A DNA stretch of 64,000 nucleotides, from assembly GCF_020037125.1 (NCBI RefSeq), contig NZ_JAIQDG010000008.1, positions 186,001 through 250,000 of the forward strand, written 5' to 3'. Every line of letters starts with the position of its first letter. The first letter of the stretch is position 1. The notes under the pieces are model-generated. The model worked only from the letters and a program-made list of their open reading frames with translations, had not been told where the DNA came from and did not search any database. This document shows, piece after piece, positions 16,519 to 26,190 of this stretch. The position numbers were made by a program, and so were the translations under genes. The stretch is from Myxococcus sp. RHSTA-1-4 (GTDB lineage Bacteria; Myxococcota; Myxococcia; Myxococcales; Myxococcaceae).

Positions 16519-18945
16519 ATGCGCATCCATCTTCTCCCCGTATTCCTCGCCTGTCTGTTGTGTTTCGCGGGCTGCGCTGAACCCGAATCATCCTCGGGGC
16601 CCTCCTCCCCGCTCCCCGAGTCCGCCCCCGGCCAGCACCGCGCCGCCGCCGTTCCACCCCTCTTCGCCGATACCGAGGTCGCGCATGGACTCTCCAGTCC
16701 CACGTCCATGGCCCTCGCGCCCGACGGCCGCATCTTCGTCTGCGAGCAGGGAGGCGCCCTGCGCGTCATCCAGAACGGAGTGCTGCTGTCCGAGCCCTTC
16801 GTCACGGTGACCACCGACAACCAGGGCGAGCGCGGCCTGCTCGGCGTCGCCTTCGACCCCGGCTTCCCGCAGCAGCCGTACGTGTATGTCTATTACACGT
16901 CCCCCACACCCGTGCTCCGCAACCGCATCAGCCGCTTCACCGCCAGCGGCAACCGCGCCGTCGCCGGCAGTGAGTTCATCCTCATGGAGCTGGACCCGCT
17001 CACCACCGCCACCAATCACAACGGCGGCGCCCTCCACTTCAGTCCGGACGGGAAGCTCTTCGTGGCCGTGGGTGACAACACCCGCTCCGCCAACGCGCGC
17101 GAGCTCACCACCGTGAAGGGAAAGATGCTGCGCATCAACCGCGACGGCTCCATCCCCACCGACAACCCCTTCGTCACCAGCACCACCGGCATCTACCGCG
17201 CCATCTGGGCCCGCGGCCTGCGCAACCCCTTCAGCTTCGCCATCCAGCCGGGCACCGGCCGCATGCTCATCAACGACGTGGGCGCCAACCTGTGGGAGGA
17301 AATCAACGTGGGCGTGGCCGGCTCCAACTACGGCTGGCCCGACACCGAGGGCCCCACCACCGACCCGCGCTTCCGCGCCCCGCTGCATGCCTATGGCCAC
17401 GGAAGCGGCACCACGGCCGGCTGCGCCATCACCGGCGGCACCCTCTACAACCCGGCCCGCGTCCAGTTCCCCACCGCCTACGTGGGCCGCTACTTCTTCG
17501 CGGACTACTGCAGCGGATGGATTCGCGTCCTCAACCCCTCCACCGGCGCCACCGAGCTGTTCGCCAGCGGCCTGAGCGCACCGGTGGACCTCGACGTCGG
17601 GCCGGACGGCAGCCTCTACTACCTGGACCGCGGCAAGAACTCCGTGCGCCGCATCCACTACACGGCCAGCAGCGGCACCCCCACCCTCCTGCGCCAGCCC
17701 GAGAGCCAGCTCATCCTCGCCGGCCAACCCGTCACCTTCTCCGTGGAGGCCGGAGGCGCGACACCCCTGACCTACCAGTGGCAGCGCGACGGCATGGACC
17801 TCGCCGGCCGCACGAGCACCAGCCTCTCGCTGCCGGCCGTGACGCTTTCCGACTCGGGCGCACGCTTCCGCGTGCGCGTGTCCAACACCTACGGCTCCGT
17901 GCTGAGCAACGAGGCCGTCCTCACCGTGGCCACGGGAAGCGCTCCGGTGGCCACGCTGCTCACGCCCGCCACGGGCACCCTGTACCGCGCCACGGAGACC
18001 CTCGCCTACTCGGGGGAGGCCACGGACGCGGAGGACGGCACGCTCCCCGCGAGCGCCTTCACCTGGCGCGTGGACTTCCACCATGGTGACCACCTGCACC
18101 CCTTCGTCCCCTCCACCTCGGGCGTGAAGAGCGGCAGCTTCACCGTGCCGGACACGGGCGAGACGGCCTCCAACGTGTGGTACCGCGTCCACCTCACCGT
18201 GAAGGACTCCAGCGGCACCACGCATTCGGTGTCCCGGGACGTGCTGCCCCGCAAGGTGAAGCTCTCCTTCGACACGCAGCCGCCCGGGCTGGCGGTGACG
18301 CTCGACGGGCAGCCCCGCGCGACGCCTTCGCAGGTGGAGAGCGTGGTGGGGATGCTCCGCGCCCTGGGCGTGGTGTCGCCCCAGCAGAAGGACGGCGTGA
18401 CGTATGTCTTCTCCCGCTGGTCCCACGGCGCCTCCGCGCAGCACGACGTGCGCACGCCGGAGGCCGACACGCGCTACACCGCCGTCTACAGCCCCACCAG
18501 CACCAGCGTGGGCCTGCGCGCCGAGTACTTCGACGCGCTGGACTTCACCGGGGCGAAGCTGGAGCGCGTGGACACCACCGTGGACTTCCGCTGGGGCGAC
18601 GGCTCGCCGGACGCCTCCATGGATGGGAACACCTTCTCCGCCCGGTGGACGGGCAGCGTGGTGCCCCAGTTCTCGGAGGTCTACACCTTCTACACCCAGA
18701 GCAACGACGGCGTGCGGCTGTGGGTGAACGGGCAGCTCCTCATCGACAACTGGGCCCGCCACGACACGACCGAGAACCTGGGCACCATCGCCCTCCAGGC
18801 CGGCCGCGCGTACAGCCTCCGCATGGAGTTCTTCGAGACCAGCGGCGTCGCCAATGCCCGACTCCTCTGGTCCAGCCCCAGCCGCCCCAAGCAGGTCATC
18901 CCCGCCGACCGGCTGAGGCCCTCCACACCCACGGCTTCCCCCTGA
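16519..18945 (+). CDS. PQQ-dependent sugar dehydrogenase-like lipoprotein with Ig and PA14 domains
   Basis: The 808-residue protein is a predicted lipoprotein (LPVFLACLLCFAGC, lipobox FAGC). Residues about 50-380 match the soluble glucose/sorbosone dehydrogenase beta-propeller: LTSPTSMALAPDGRIFVCEQ-like opening, GLLGVAFDPGF, NHNGGALHFSPDGKLFVAVG, RGLRNPFSFAIQPGTGR, and VGVAGSNYGWPDTEGP. An Ig-like domain (about 395-475, TYQWQRDGMDLAG), a PKD-like stretch, and a PA14 carbohydrate-binding domain (about 670-800, GLRAEYFDALDFTGAKLERV, YTFYTQSNDGVRLWVNGQLL) follow. It probably oxidises or binds sugars at the cell surface. Whether PQQ is bound cannot be judged without alignment. The preceding 213 bp holds no other gene. 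Confidence 0.85.
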   Translation: MRIHLLPVFLACLLCFAGCAEPESSSGPSSPLPESAPGQHRAAAVPPLFADTEVAHGLSSPTSMALAPDGRIFVCEQGGALRVIQNGVLLSEPFVTVTTDNQGERGLLGVAFDPGFPQQPYVYVYYTSPTPVLRNRISRFTASGNRAVAGSEFILMELDPLTTATNHNGGALHFSPDGKLFVAVGDNTRSANARELTTVKGKMLRINRDGSIPTDNPFVTSTTGIYRAIWARGLRNPFSFAIQPGTGRMLINDVGANLWEEINVGVAGSNYGWPDTEGPTTDPRFRAPLHAYGHGSGTTAGCAITGGTLYNPARVQFPTAYVGRYFFADYCSGWIRVLNPSTGATELFASGLSAPVDLDVGPDGSLYYLDRGKNSVRRIHYTASSGTPTLLRQPESQLILAGQPVTFSVEAGGATPLTYQWQRDGMDLAGRTSTSLSLPAVTLSDSGARFRVRVSNTYGSVLSNEAVLTVATGSAPVATLLTPATGTLYRATETLAYSGEATDAEDGTLPASAFTWRVDFHHGDHLHPFVPSTSGVKSGSFTVPDTGETASNVWYRVHLTVKDSSGTTHSVSRDVLPRKVKLSFDTQPPGLAVTLDGQPRATPSQVESVVGMLRALGVVSPQQKDGVTYVFSRWSHGASAQHDVRTPEADTRYTAVYSPTSTSVGLRAEYFDALDFTGAKLERVDTTVDFRWGDGSPDASMDGNTFSARWTGSVVPQFSEVYTFYTQSNDGVRLWVNGQLLIDNWARHDTTENLGTIALQAGRAYSLRMEFFETSGVANARLLWSSPSRPKQVIPADRLRPSTPTASP

Positions 18946-19107
18946 GCCCCGCGAAGACACCCTGGCAGGTCGGGTCCTCGCACGATTCCCTACCTGAACC
19001 GTGCATCAATTCCGCCCATCCCAGGAAGTCGTGGAGTCTGATAGCAAACCGGCGGAGTCCGGGCTTTCGCGTCCGTCCGGCTGGAGGTGTAGATTCGCGA
19101 CATTCCA

Positions 19108-22100
19108 ATGAGTGGGAACACGCTGCCGCTCGCGCCGGATGCGCGATTGCTGGGCAAATACGAGGTGCTCTGCCGCCTGTCGACAGGCGGGATGGCGGAG
19201 ATCTTCCTCGCGTCGCAGCGTGGGCTCGCGGGCTTCCGCAAGCTGGTGGTGCTGAAGCAGATTCTGCCGGACATCCGCGGCGAAGAGGAGTTCGTGCGGA
19301 TGTTCCTGGACGAGGCCAAGGTGACGGCCGCGTTCAACCACCCGCACATCGCGCAGGTCTACGACCTGGACATCGCCGAGGGCGAGCTGTTCCTGTCCAT
19401 GGAGTTCGTGCCGGGCGCCACGCTGGTGGAGGTGGCCCGCGCGTGCCGGCAGAACAACATGCCCATCCCCATGGGCTTCAGCCTGATGGCGGTGCGCGAC
19501 ACGGCCGTGGCGCTGCACTACGCGCACACCTTCACGGACCCGCTGGGTCACCCCTCGCCCGTCATCCACCGCGACGTGGCCGAGAAGAACATCATGGTGA
19601 CGTACGAGGGCGTCACCAAGCTGCTGGACTTCGGCATCGCCAAGAGCCTGGCCCGCGCCAGCCGCACCGCCGTGGGCATGGTGAAGGGCACCAGCGGCTA
19701 CATGTCCCCCGAGCAGATCATGGGCGAGCCGCTGGACGCTCGCAGTGACTTGTTCAGCCTCGGCGTGGTGCTGCACGAGTGCCTCACCGGCATGCGGTTG
19801 TTCTACGCGAAGCAGGCCGAGGCGATGATGAACGCGGTGCTGCGCTGCGAGGTGACGCCGCCGTCGCGCACCAACAAGAACGTGCCGCCGGAGCTGGACG
19901 CCATCGTGATGCGCGCGCTCGCGAGGAAGCGCGCGGACCGGTACGCCTCCACGCTGGAGTTCGCCCGCGCCCTGGAGCGCGCGGTGGGCCCGAGCATCTG
20001 GCACCCCGAGCAGAGCAGCGAGCTGATGCGCCGCCTCTTCGCCGACCGGCGCGAGCAGACGCGGCAGTTGCTGATGGCCGGGCAGGCCACCTCGGGTGAC
20101 AACACCGGGGTGATGAGCCTGGCGCGTGTGCTGGCCATGGGCTCGGAGTCCGCCGAGGCACCCACCGTCAACGGAGGCGCCGCGCCGGCCCCGAGCGCGC
20201 CTCCACCGCCGGCCCGCACCTCGACGACGGTGCCCGCGACGAAGGCGCCCGCGACGACGAAGCCCGCGGCGCCGCCCCCGGGTGCGCCCGCGCCCCGGCG
20301 GCCGACCGTCACGGCCCCGGCGTACGCTCCGCCTCCCACGGAGGAGGGGGGCACCGTCCGCGCCAGGCCCCCGCTCGCGGCGCCGCCGCAGAAGCGCGTG
20401 CCTCCGCGGACGATGTCGGGCGAGGTCTCGCGCCCGCCACCGCCGCCCTCCGAGGCGATGACGCCGCCTCCGCCGCCCTCCGACGACGCGGAGCTCTCCG
20501 TCCGCACCCAGCCGGGCCGGCCGGCACTGCCGCCGGAGTTCACCCTCCGCGCGCAGCAGCCCGACCCCGTCCACGCACCCGAGGAGGCCACCTCGGTGGT
20601 GTCCACGCGCGGCCCGGAGTCCGCGACCTCCGCCTCGGAGGAGCCGCCCCGGGCCGAGCCTCGGCCGCGTGCGAGGAACACGCTGGAGGGAATGCGCGCG
20701 GTGGGCCCGCCGGCCGGCGCGGACGAGCCGGCGCGTGCCGAGGCACGGCCCCGGGCCCGCACGCTGGACAACGCCCGCGCCGCCGCGGCTCCCGCGCCGC
20801 CGGCCGAGCGGGACCTGCAGACCGCGATGCTCCGTGCCCCCGCTCCGGTCGAGCGGGGCGTGCCGGTCCGCACGCCGGCCCCTCCGCCTCCTCCGCCGGA
20901 GCGCGACGTGCAGACCACGATGGCCCGCACGCCGACTCCGCCGCCTCCTCCGCCGGAGCGCGACGTGCAGACCGCGATGGTCCGCGCGCCGACTCCGCCA
21001 CCTCCTCCGCCGGAGCGCGAATTCCAGACGGCGATGGTTCGCGCGCCGGCCCCTCCGCCTCCCCCACCGGAGCGCGAATTCCAGACGGCGATGGTTCGCG
21101 CGCCCGCGCCCGTCATGCGTGACGCGCAGGCCCCGCTGCGCATGCCCGCGCCCGTCATGCGCGACGCGCAGGCTCCGATGGCCCGCTCGCCGGCTCCGGC
21201 ACCGGAGAACCAGGAGGAGAGCGTCTCCATCACGCCCACGTACAAGCCCCGGCGTGGCCGCCGGCGCTCACCTCCTCCGCCGCCCTTCGCGCCGCCGGAC
21301 GTCACCACCGAGCCCGTCCGCTCCATGGTCAGGTCCGAGGACCCGGAGGACGCGACGCTCGATGACTACGACGCGCACGAGACCACCCAGCGTGGCACCC
21401 GCGCCCATCGCCGGGAGCAACGGAGCCGGGCGTGGGCCGCCGTGGCGGCGGTGTTGCTGCTGGTCCTCGGCCTTGGCGCCGTGGCGGTGCTGCTCGGGCT
21501 GGACAAGGGCCGCGTGTCCGCGGTGTTGAAGCCCGCGCTGGCCCGCCTCGGCGTGGGTCCGAAGGCCGGCAACCCGGAACCCGCCGGCTCGAAGCAGGGA
21601 AGCACCCCGGCTCCGGCGGAGTCCGGTACCCAGGTGAAGCCGAAGGCCGTCGCCGGCACGGTGCCCGCGGATGGAGCCGCCACGGGGACCCCGTCCGCGA
21701 CGGCCCCAGACCCGGCGAAGGCGATGGCGGGCGCGGACGCCGCACGCGCGGCCCCCACGACGCTGACGGACGCCGCCGGGTCTGAGACACCGGGCACGGC
21801 TCCCTCGGCGGACCCCGAGCGGTCACTCGACGAGGGCACCCCACCCGAGGAGTCTCCCGCCCCCAAGAAGACCCGGAACGTCGCCAAGCGTTCCAGGGAG
21901 GCTCCGGCCCGGAAGCCCCGCGGCTCCGAGGCGGCTCCCGCCACGGCCGCCGAAGCCGGCTCGGAGGCCGCCCCGGCGGGCGAGCCCGGCTTCCTCACCC
22001 TGGTCACCGAGCCCTACGCCAAGGTGTTCCTCGGCGGCCAGGAGCTGGGAGACACGCCCCTCTTCAAGGTGAAGCTGCCCTCCGGCAAGCACACGCTGAA

Positions 22101-22203
22101 GCTGGTGGACGGCAACGAGAAGGCGCACCGTCTCCCGGTGGACATCAAGCCCGGGGAGACCACCGCGGTCCGCATCCCCCTGGCGATGCTCTCCAGTCAG
22201 TAG
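19108..22203 (+). CDS. Membrane Ser/Thr protein kinase with Pro-rich repeats and PEGA domain
   Basis: The 1031-residue protein has a Hanks-type kinase domain at about 15-290. The Gly loop is LSTGGMAEIF, the catalytic Lys is about K50 in VVLKQI, the catalytic loop is VIHRDVAEKN, DFG is at about residue 174, and the activation segment is GTSGYMSPEQI. All key residues are present, so it should be active. A cytoplasmic Pro/Ala/Arg linker of some 480 residues includes four 19-residue tandem repeats. A single transmembrane helix follows at about 774-797 (AAVAAVLLLVLGLGAVAVLL), then a periplasmic Ala/Pro stretch and a C-terminal PEGA domain (GFLTLVTEPYAKVFLGGQEL). The signal sensed and the substrates are unknown. 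Confidence 0.93.
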   Translation: MSGNTLPLAPDARLLGKYEVLCRLSTGGMAEIFLASQRGLAGFRKLVVLKQILPDIRGEEEFVRMFLDEAKVTAAFNHPHIAQVYDLDIAEGELFLSMEFVPGATLVEVARACRQNNMPIPMGFSLMAVRDTAVALHYAHTFTDPLGHPSPVIHRDVAEKNIMVTYEGVTKLLDFGIAKSLARASRTAVGMVKGTSGYMSPEQIMGEPLDARSDLFSLGVVLHECLTGMRLFYAKQAEAMMNAVLRCEVTPPSRTNKNVPPELDAIVMRALARKRADRYASTLEFARALERAVGPSIWHPEQSSELMRRLFADRREQTRQLLMAGQATSGDNTGVMSLARVLAMGSESAEAPTVNGGAAPAPSAPPPPARTSTTVPATKAPATTKPAAPPPGAPAPRRPTVTAPAYAPPPTEEGGTVRARPPLAAPPQKRVPPRTMSGEVSRPPPPPSEAMTPPPPPSDDAELSVRTQPGRPALPPEFTLRAQQPDPVHAPEEATSVVSTRGPESATSASEEPPRAEPRPRARNTLEGMRAVGPPAGADEPARAEARPRARTLDNARAAAAPAPPAERDLQTAMLRAPAPVERGVPVRTPAPPPPPPERDVQTTMARTPTPPPPPPERDVQTAMVRAPTPPPPPPEREFQTAMVRAPAPPPPPPEREFQTAMVRAPAPVMRDAQAPLRMPAPVMRDAQAPMARSPAPAPENQEESVSITPTYKPRRGRRRSPPPPPFAPPDVTTEPVRSMVRSEDPEDATLDDYDAHETTQRGTRAHRREQRSRAWAAVAAVLLLVLGLGAVAVLLGLDKGRVSAVLKPALARLGVGPKAGNPEPAGSKQGSTPAPAESGTQVKPKAVAGTVPADGAATGTPSATAPDPAKAMAGADAARAAPTTLTDAAGSETPGTAPSADPERSLDEGTPPEESPAPKKTRNVAKRSREAPARKPRGSEAAPATAAEAGSEAAPAGEPGFLTLVTEPYAKVFLGGQELGDTPLFKVKLPSGKHTLKLVDGNEKAHRLPVDIKPGETTAVRIPLAMLSSQ
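20881..21108 (+). repeat. Four 57-bp tandem repeats inside the kinase gene
   Basis: Four units begin at 20881, 20938, 20995 and 21052. Each encodes 19 residues of the form PPPPPPER-(DV/EF)-QT-(A/T)-M-(V/A)-R-(A/T)-P-(T/A). Two shorter degenerate units (PVMRDAQAPLRMPA type) follow. The Thr within each QTxM segment could be a phosphosite. Confidence 0.85.
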
Positions 22204-22291
22204 CCGGCCGGCGCAATCGACTTCGCGGGTCGTGCGTACCCCGGGCATGTCGGGGCCAGCCCTGGGCCCCACCTTGCCTGGAGTGTCCCCC

Positions 22292-23023
22292 ATGATGACC
22301 ACCCGCGTTTCCCTCCTCGTCTCCTTCCTGGCGCTGTCCGCCTGTGCCCATGCCCAGGCTCAGGAAGAGCAGGACTCCGCCGCCGCGCAGAAGGGCGAGG
22401 TCCGTGACGTCCCCGACTTCGACGGCGTGGCCGTGGGCCATGGCATCAAGGCGGAGGTGAAGGTGGGCGCGAAGTCCGTGCGCCTGGAGGGGCCGCAGGA
22501 CCTGCTGGCCCGCATCCAGCTCAAGGTCGAGGACGGCATCCTCGTCACCCGGGTGGAGCGGCAGGGCTTCTTCGACAACTTCAACGGCGGCCGGGTCTAC
22601 CTCTACGTCTCCAACCCCAGGGTGAAGAGCGTGAGCGCCAGCGGCGGCAGCCGCATCGAAGCCGAGGCCACCAACACCGACGAGTTCTCCGCCGAGGCCA
22701 GCGGCGGCGCCGTCGTCTCCGTGCGTGACGTGGACGCACGCAAGGTGGAGGCCGAGGCCAGCGGCGGCGCGCGCGTGACGCTGTCCGGCCGCGCGCTTGA
22801 AATCGACGCCGAGGCCAGCGGCGGTGCCGTGGTACGTGCCCTCGACATCAAGGGCGTGAAGGCGCTGGAGGCCGAGGCCAGCGGTGGCTCGCGCGTGGAG
22901 GCCGACGCGTCGGACCGCGTCAGCGGGGACGCGTCCGGCGGCAGCGTCATCCAGCTCGTGTCCCGCCCGGACAGGAGCGACGTGGAGACCAGCGGCGGCT
23001 CCAAGGTCGTCTACAAGGACTGA
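22292..23023 (+). CDS. GIN-domain (DUF2807) putative lipoprotein
   Basis: The 243-residue product has a signal with lipobox-like LSAC (TRVSLLVSFLALSAC). The body matches the auto-transporter adhesin head GIN family: RDVPDFDGVAVGHGIKAEVK, then a right-handed beta-helix built from repeated EASGG(S/A) turns about every 17-22 residues (SASGGSRIEAEA, AEASGGAVVSVRD, AEASGGARVTLSG, DAEASGGAVVRAL, EAEASGGSRVEAD, DASGGSVIQLV). These proteins are periplasmic or surface-exposed with no known enzymatic role. ATG 22292 is chosen because the signal peptide starts there; an upstream in-frame ATG at 22232 adds non-conserved residues. It is convergent with the phosphatase gene 17 bp away. Confidence 0.85.
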   Translation: MMTTRVSLLVSFLALSACAHAQAQEEQDSAAAQKGEVRDVPDFDGVAVGHGIKAEVKVGAKSVRLEGPQDLLARIQLKVEDGILVTRVERQGFFDNFNGGRVYLYVSNPRVKSVSASGGSRIEAEATNTDEFSAEASGGAVVSVRDVDARKVEAEASGGARVTLSGRALEIDAEASGGAVVRALDIKGVKALEAEASGGSRVEADASDRVSGDASGGSVIQLVSRPDRSDVETSGGSKVVYKD

Positions 23024-23040
23024 TGCGCGAGCGCCTCCCC

Positions 23041-24486
23041 CTACGGGTCCAGCCGCAGCTCCGCGTCCTGGACGCGGGCGCCCTTGCGCTCGAACACCTC
23101 CACGCGCAGCACCGGCTCCTTCCAGGTGAGCCGGGTGAAGTTGCTGAGCTGCACGTAGCCGCCGTGCCGGGCGACGACGTAGTCCGACTGTCCGTCGAGG
23201 ATGCCGGCCTGCTCGTACATGAACTCCGGCGGGACGAAGGCCGGCGCGGCGAAGGCCGAGGAGATGATGGAGAAGAGGCGGAAGTCCGGGCGCGAGGTGC
23301 AGCGCAGCTCGCTCCATAGCGACGCGTGGATGTCCCCGGAGAGGAACACCACGCGCCGCACGTCGTTGTCGCGGACGAAGTCCAGCAGGTGCTGGCGCTG
23401 GTGCAGGAAGCCCGCCCACTTGTCCTTGCGCTCCACCGCCGCCAGGCCCGCCAGCTTCACGTCCGGGAAGAACGGCACCGAGGACACCACGAACTTCAGG
23501 TCCCTGGGGTCCTTCACCAGCCAGTGCTTCAGCGCCTCCATCTGCGTGGGGCTGATGAGCTGCGGCGGCCGGGTGCCGTGGTAGCGCTCCGTGCGCGTGT
23601 CCAGGACGAAGAAGCGCGCGGGCCCCGCCTGGAAGTCGTACCAGTACCGCGTCAGCGCGTTGGTGACGCCGGGCGTGTTGCGCCGCTCCAGCGCCGGCCC
23701 GTGCACCACCTGATAGCAGCGGTACGCCTCGATGGCCGCGAGGTAGCGCACCCGGTTCGCCCAGCGCTGCTCGTTGCTGAGGGCCGGGTCCACCAGCTTG
23801 TCCATGGACCAGTTGTCCACGATTTCGTGGTCATCCAGCGTCATGTACGTGGGCACGCGCGACATCAGCCTCCGGAGATGGGGCTGGGTGAAGGCCTTGC
23901 GGTACGTGTCGCAGTACTCCTCGAAGGTGCGCGCGTCGCGCCGCACGTCGGCGTAGATCTGGTCCCCCACCATGAGGAGCAGGTCCGTGGGCTTGCTGGC
24001 TGCCTGATTGAGGATGGTCTCGAAGATGCGGTCGCCGCGGTTGCTCAGACCGACGTACTCCTCCTCGGACGGGCCCGGGTGGCGGCAGGAGCCGAAGACG
24101 AAGGACAGCTCCGGACTGCCCGGCGCCCGCGCGGAGTGGAAGGTGCCCGCCGAGGCCCCTTGCAGGTCCAGCCCCACCGGCGGCGCCAGCAGGTGCTGCT
24201 CCACGTCCGAGAAGAAGTAGCCCATGCGGTACGCATAGACGCGCGCCGGCTGGAGGCCGCTGAAGTCGATACTGCCGGTGAAGTCATCCTCGGCGCGCAG
24301 CTTGAAATAGGCCGCCTGCTCGGGCGTGGTGGAGCCCGCCACGAGGATTTGGGCGATGCCGTAGCAGAAGCCACCGCCGGGCGGACGGGGGGGCTCGCCC
24401 CGCCCCCAGAGGCGCACGGTGGTGTCCGTGGTGGAGCCGACGATGGGGCCTACCGTGACCGGGTGAACGGGGAAAGCGAGCGCCAT
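23041..24486 (-). CDS. PhoD-family alkaline phosphatase/phosphodiesterase
   Basis: The 481-residue protein has an N-terminal fibronectin-like PhoD_N domain (VGPIVGSTTDTTVRLWGRG), then a metallophosphatase domain with the expected metal ligands: SFVFGSCRHPGPS, LLLMVGDQIYADVRRD, TYMTLDDHEIVDNWS, and VVFLSGDIHASLWS. PhoD enzymes cleave phosphomonoesters and diesters using Ca and Fe ions. Most are exported by Tat, but this one has no signal peptide or twin-arginine motif, so it is either cytoplasmic or belongs to the PhoD-like subgroup found in myxobacteria. The ATG at 24486 gives the complete N-terminal domain. Confidence 0.88.
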   Translation of the reverse strand: MALAFPVHPVTVGPIVGSTTDTTVRLWGRGEPPRPPGGGFCYGIAQILVAGSTTPEQAAYFKLRAEDDFTGSIDFSGLQPARVYAYRMGYFFSDVEQHLLAPPVGLDLQGASAGTFHSARAPGSPELSFVFGSCRHPGPSEEEYVGLSNRGDRIFETILNQAASKPTDLLLMVGDQIYADVRRDARTFEEYCDTYRKAFTQPHLRRLMSRVPTYMTLDDHEIVDNWSMDKLVDPALSNEQRWANRVRYLAAIEAYRCYQVVHGPALERRNTPGVTNALTRYWYDFQAGPARFFVLDTRTERYHGTRPPQLISPTQMEALKHWLVKDPRDLKFVVSSVPFFPDVKLAGLAAVERKDKWAGFLHQRQHLLDFVRDNDVRRVVFLSGDIHASLWSELRCTSRPDFRLFSIISSAFAAPAFVPPEFMYEQAGILDGQSDYVVARHGGYVQLSNFTRLTWKEPVLRVEVFERKGARVQDAELRLDP

Positions 24487-24668
24487 GGGAAGGGGCCTCC
24501 TGTGCCCTGACTACCGGTGTGATTCCGAAGCAGCGCGCACTCCGCGTCAATGACTCGGAGAGGAGGGGTCAACCCGACAACGCCTCGCGACGCGGGCCGG
24601 CTTGCTCCCCATGGCCCCGGGCGGATGGAATGCGCCTCCCCCACCCCTCTTTTCGGAGACCCCGCTCC

Positions 24669-26129
24669 ATGACGGACCCGACGCCCTCCTCTCCCGCCAG
24701 CCCATCCCCACGCCGCAAGCGGATGCTCTGGGGCATCGGCGGCATGGTGGTGGCGCTGCTGGCCGCGGCCTTCGTCCTCGTGGGAGGCCGGACCGGCGGG
24801 GGCTCGAAGCCGGGGGAAACGCACGGCCACGGCCACGAAGGGCACGACGAGCACGGCGACGCGCACGCGGCGAAGGCCCCGAAGCCTCAGGCCCCCACGG
24901 AGGTGCTGCGCCACACGGACCGCGCCGCCCGGGCCGCCGCCACCGGGAACGCCGACAAGGCCCGCGCGGAGCTGGCCGAGGCCCTGAAGCTGGCGCCGGA
25001 CCACGCGCCCGCCCTCTTCCTCCAGGCGTGCCTCGCGGTGGAGGCGGGGAATGACGCGGAGGCCGGCGCCGCGCTCGAGAAGCTGGAGGACGCCGCGCCG
25101 GGCTCCAAGACGGTGAAGCTGCTGGAGCGGCTGCGCGAGCTGCGGCGCACCCCGGGCACCGGCTGGCAGCAGGCCTTCCGCGAGGCCTGGGTGTCCCTGG
25201 GCCGGCCCGACCTGCGCAAGAGCCAGTTGCTCCCCGGCGCCACGCCCCTGCCGCCCGACCCGGCCGACGTGGAGGCGGAGAAGGCGGCCTGGACGCGCGC
25301 CACCTCGGACGACGTGAAGCTGCTGCTGGCGCTCGGCTCGCGGCGGCTGGACGCGGAGAAGGCGCTCTTCCTGCTGTCGCAGGTCCCCAGGCTGGAGGAC
25401 CCGGCCCTCTACCTGGCGGTGATGGACGCGCTGCGGGGAGACGCGCTGCCGGAGTCCTCGCACGAGGAGGCCCGGAAGGTCTTCCGCCAGAAGCTGGAGG
25501 CGCTGGCGGCGGCGCACCCGCGCTCCATGCAGCTCCAGTTGCTGCTGCTGCTGGGAGACACGGAGCAGGGCTCGGAGCTGAGCGCCGCGGAGCTGGACGC
25601 GCTGGAGAAGGTGGCCGCGCTCCCCGTGTGGCGGGAGGGCTCGTTCGCGGACCTGTACCAGCAGGCGCGCCAGCGGCTGAAGGACTCCGGGGTTCCCGAT
25701 GCCAGCGCCACGGCCATGGCCGCGGTGTCACGCAGCCTGGTGGACCGGGGCTCGTGGATTCTGCGCACGCGCAACGTGGGCACGCGGGGCGCGCTCTCCC
25801 CCGAGGGGCTGAAGCGGCTGGGCCGCATCAGCCGGGACATCGGCACGCGGATGATGGAGCAGCCCACCTTCCTGGAGCGCATGGCGGGCCTGCAGCTCGT
25901 CCGCGCCGGCGCGCAGGACATGGGGGACGACCTGGGACGGCAGATGGCGCTCGCCCAGATTGAAGCGCTGGAGGGCGCCATCGACCAGTTCCGGAAGACG
26001 GCGATGGAGCGCTGGCCGCTGGCGTCGCTGACGGAGGAGCTGCTGGAGAAGACCACCCGGGACGAGCCGGCGTACCTGCTGTCCTTCGCGGCGGGCGCGC
26101 CGGCGCAGGCAGCGGGGACACAGCCGTAG
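24669..26129 (+). CDS. His-rich, TPR-like membrane-anchored protein of unknown function
   Basis: The 486-residue protein has one transmembrane segment at about 15-38 (LWGIGGMVVALLAAAFVLVG). Just after it comes a histidine/acidic cluster (HGHGHEGHDEHGDAHA) that could bind Zn, Ni or Cu. Next is a TPR-like pair (RAAATGNADKARAELAEALK, APALFLQACLAVEAGNDAEA). The remainder is predicted alpha-helical with repeated Leu-rich helices (VKLLLALGSRRLDAEKALFL, QLQLLLLLGDTEQGSELSAA), probably an alpha-solenoid outside the membrane. ATG 24669 is preferred over upstream in-frame codons because the N-terminal anchor follows at once. A strong hairpin follows the gene. I do not recognise the family. Confidence 0.7.
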   Translation: MTDPTPSSPASPSPRRKRMLWGIGGMVVALLAAAFVLVGGRTGGGSKPGETHGHGHEGHDEHGDAHAAKAPKPQAPTEVLRHTDRAARAAATGNADKARAELAEALKLAPDHAPALFLQACLAVEAGNDAEAGAALEKLEDAAPGSKTVKLLERLRELRRTPGTGWQQAFREAWVSLGRPDLRKSQLLPGATPLPPDPADVEAEKAAWTRATSDDVKLLLALGSRRLDAEKALFLLSQVPRLEDPALYLAVMDALRGDALPESSHEEARKVFRQKLEALAAAHPRSMQLQLLLLLGDTEQGSELSAAELDALEKVAALPVWREGSFADLYQQARQRLKDSGVPDASATAMAAVSRSLVDRGSWILRTRNVGTRGALSPEGLKRLGRISRDIGTRMMEQPTFLERMAGLQLVRAGAQDMGDDLGRQMALAQIEALEGAIDQFRKTAMERWPLASLTEELLEKTTRDEPAYLLSFAAGAPAQAAGTQP

Positions 26130-26154
26130 CGGGGTGACAGGTGGAACGAGGACT

Positions 26155-26190
26155 CTCGGGCCCCGGGATACAAACCCCCCGGGGCCCGAG
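26155..26190 (+). terminator. Strong GC hairpin after the His-rich membrane-protein gene
   Basis: A perfect 13-bp inverted repeat (arms 26155-26167 and 26178-26190, ten-base loop) lies 25 bp after the stop. There is no T-tract, so it may terminate with Rho or protect a 3' end. Confidence 0.55.

Noticed and set aside
16588..18960. 790-codon minus-strand frame
   Set aside because: It lies fully opposite the PQQ-type dehydrogenase gene, with low-complexity Gly/Ala/Val/His composition typical of antisense GC artefacts.
22640..22990. Regularly spaced repeats that could suggest a CRISPR-like array
   Set aside because: They are in-frame codons for EASGG turns of the GIN beta-helix, with varying spacing and no unique spacers.
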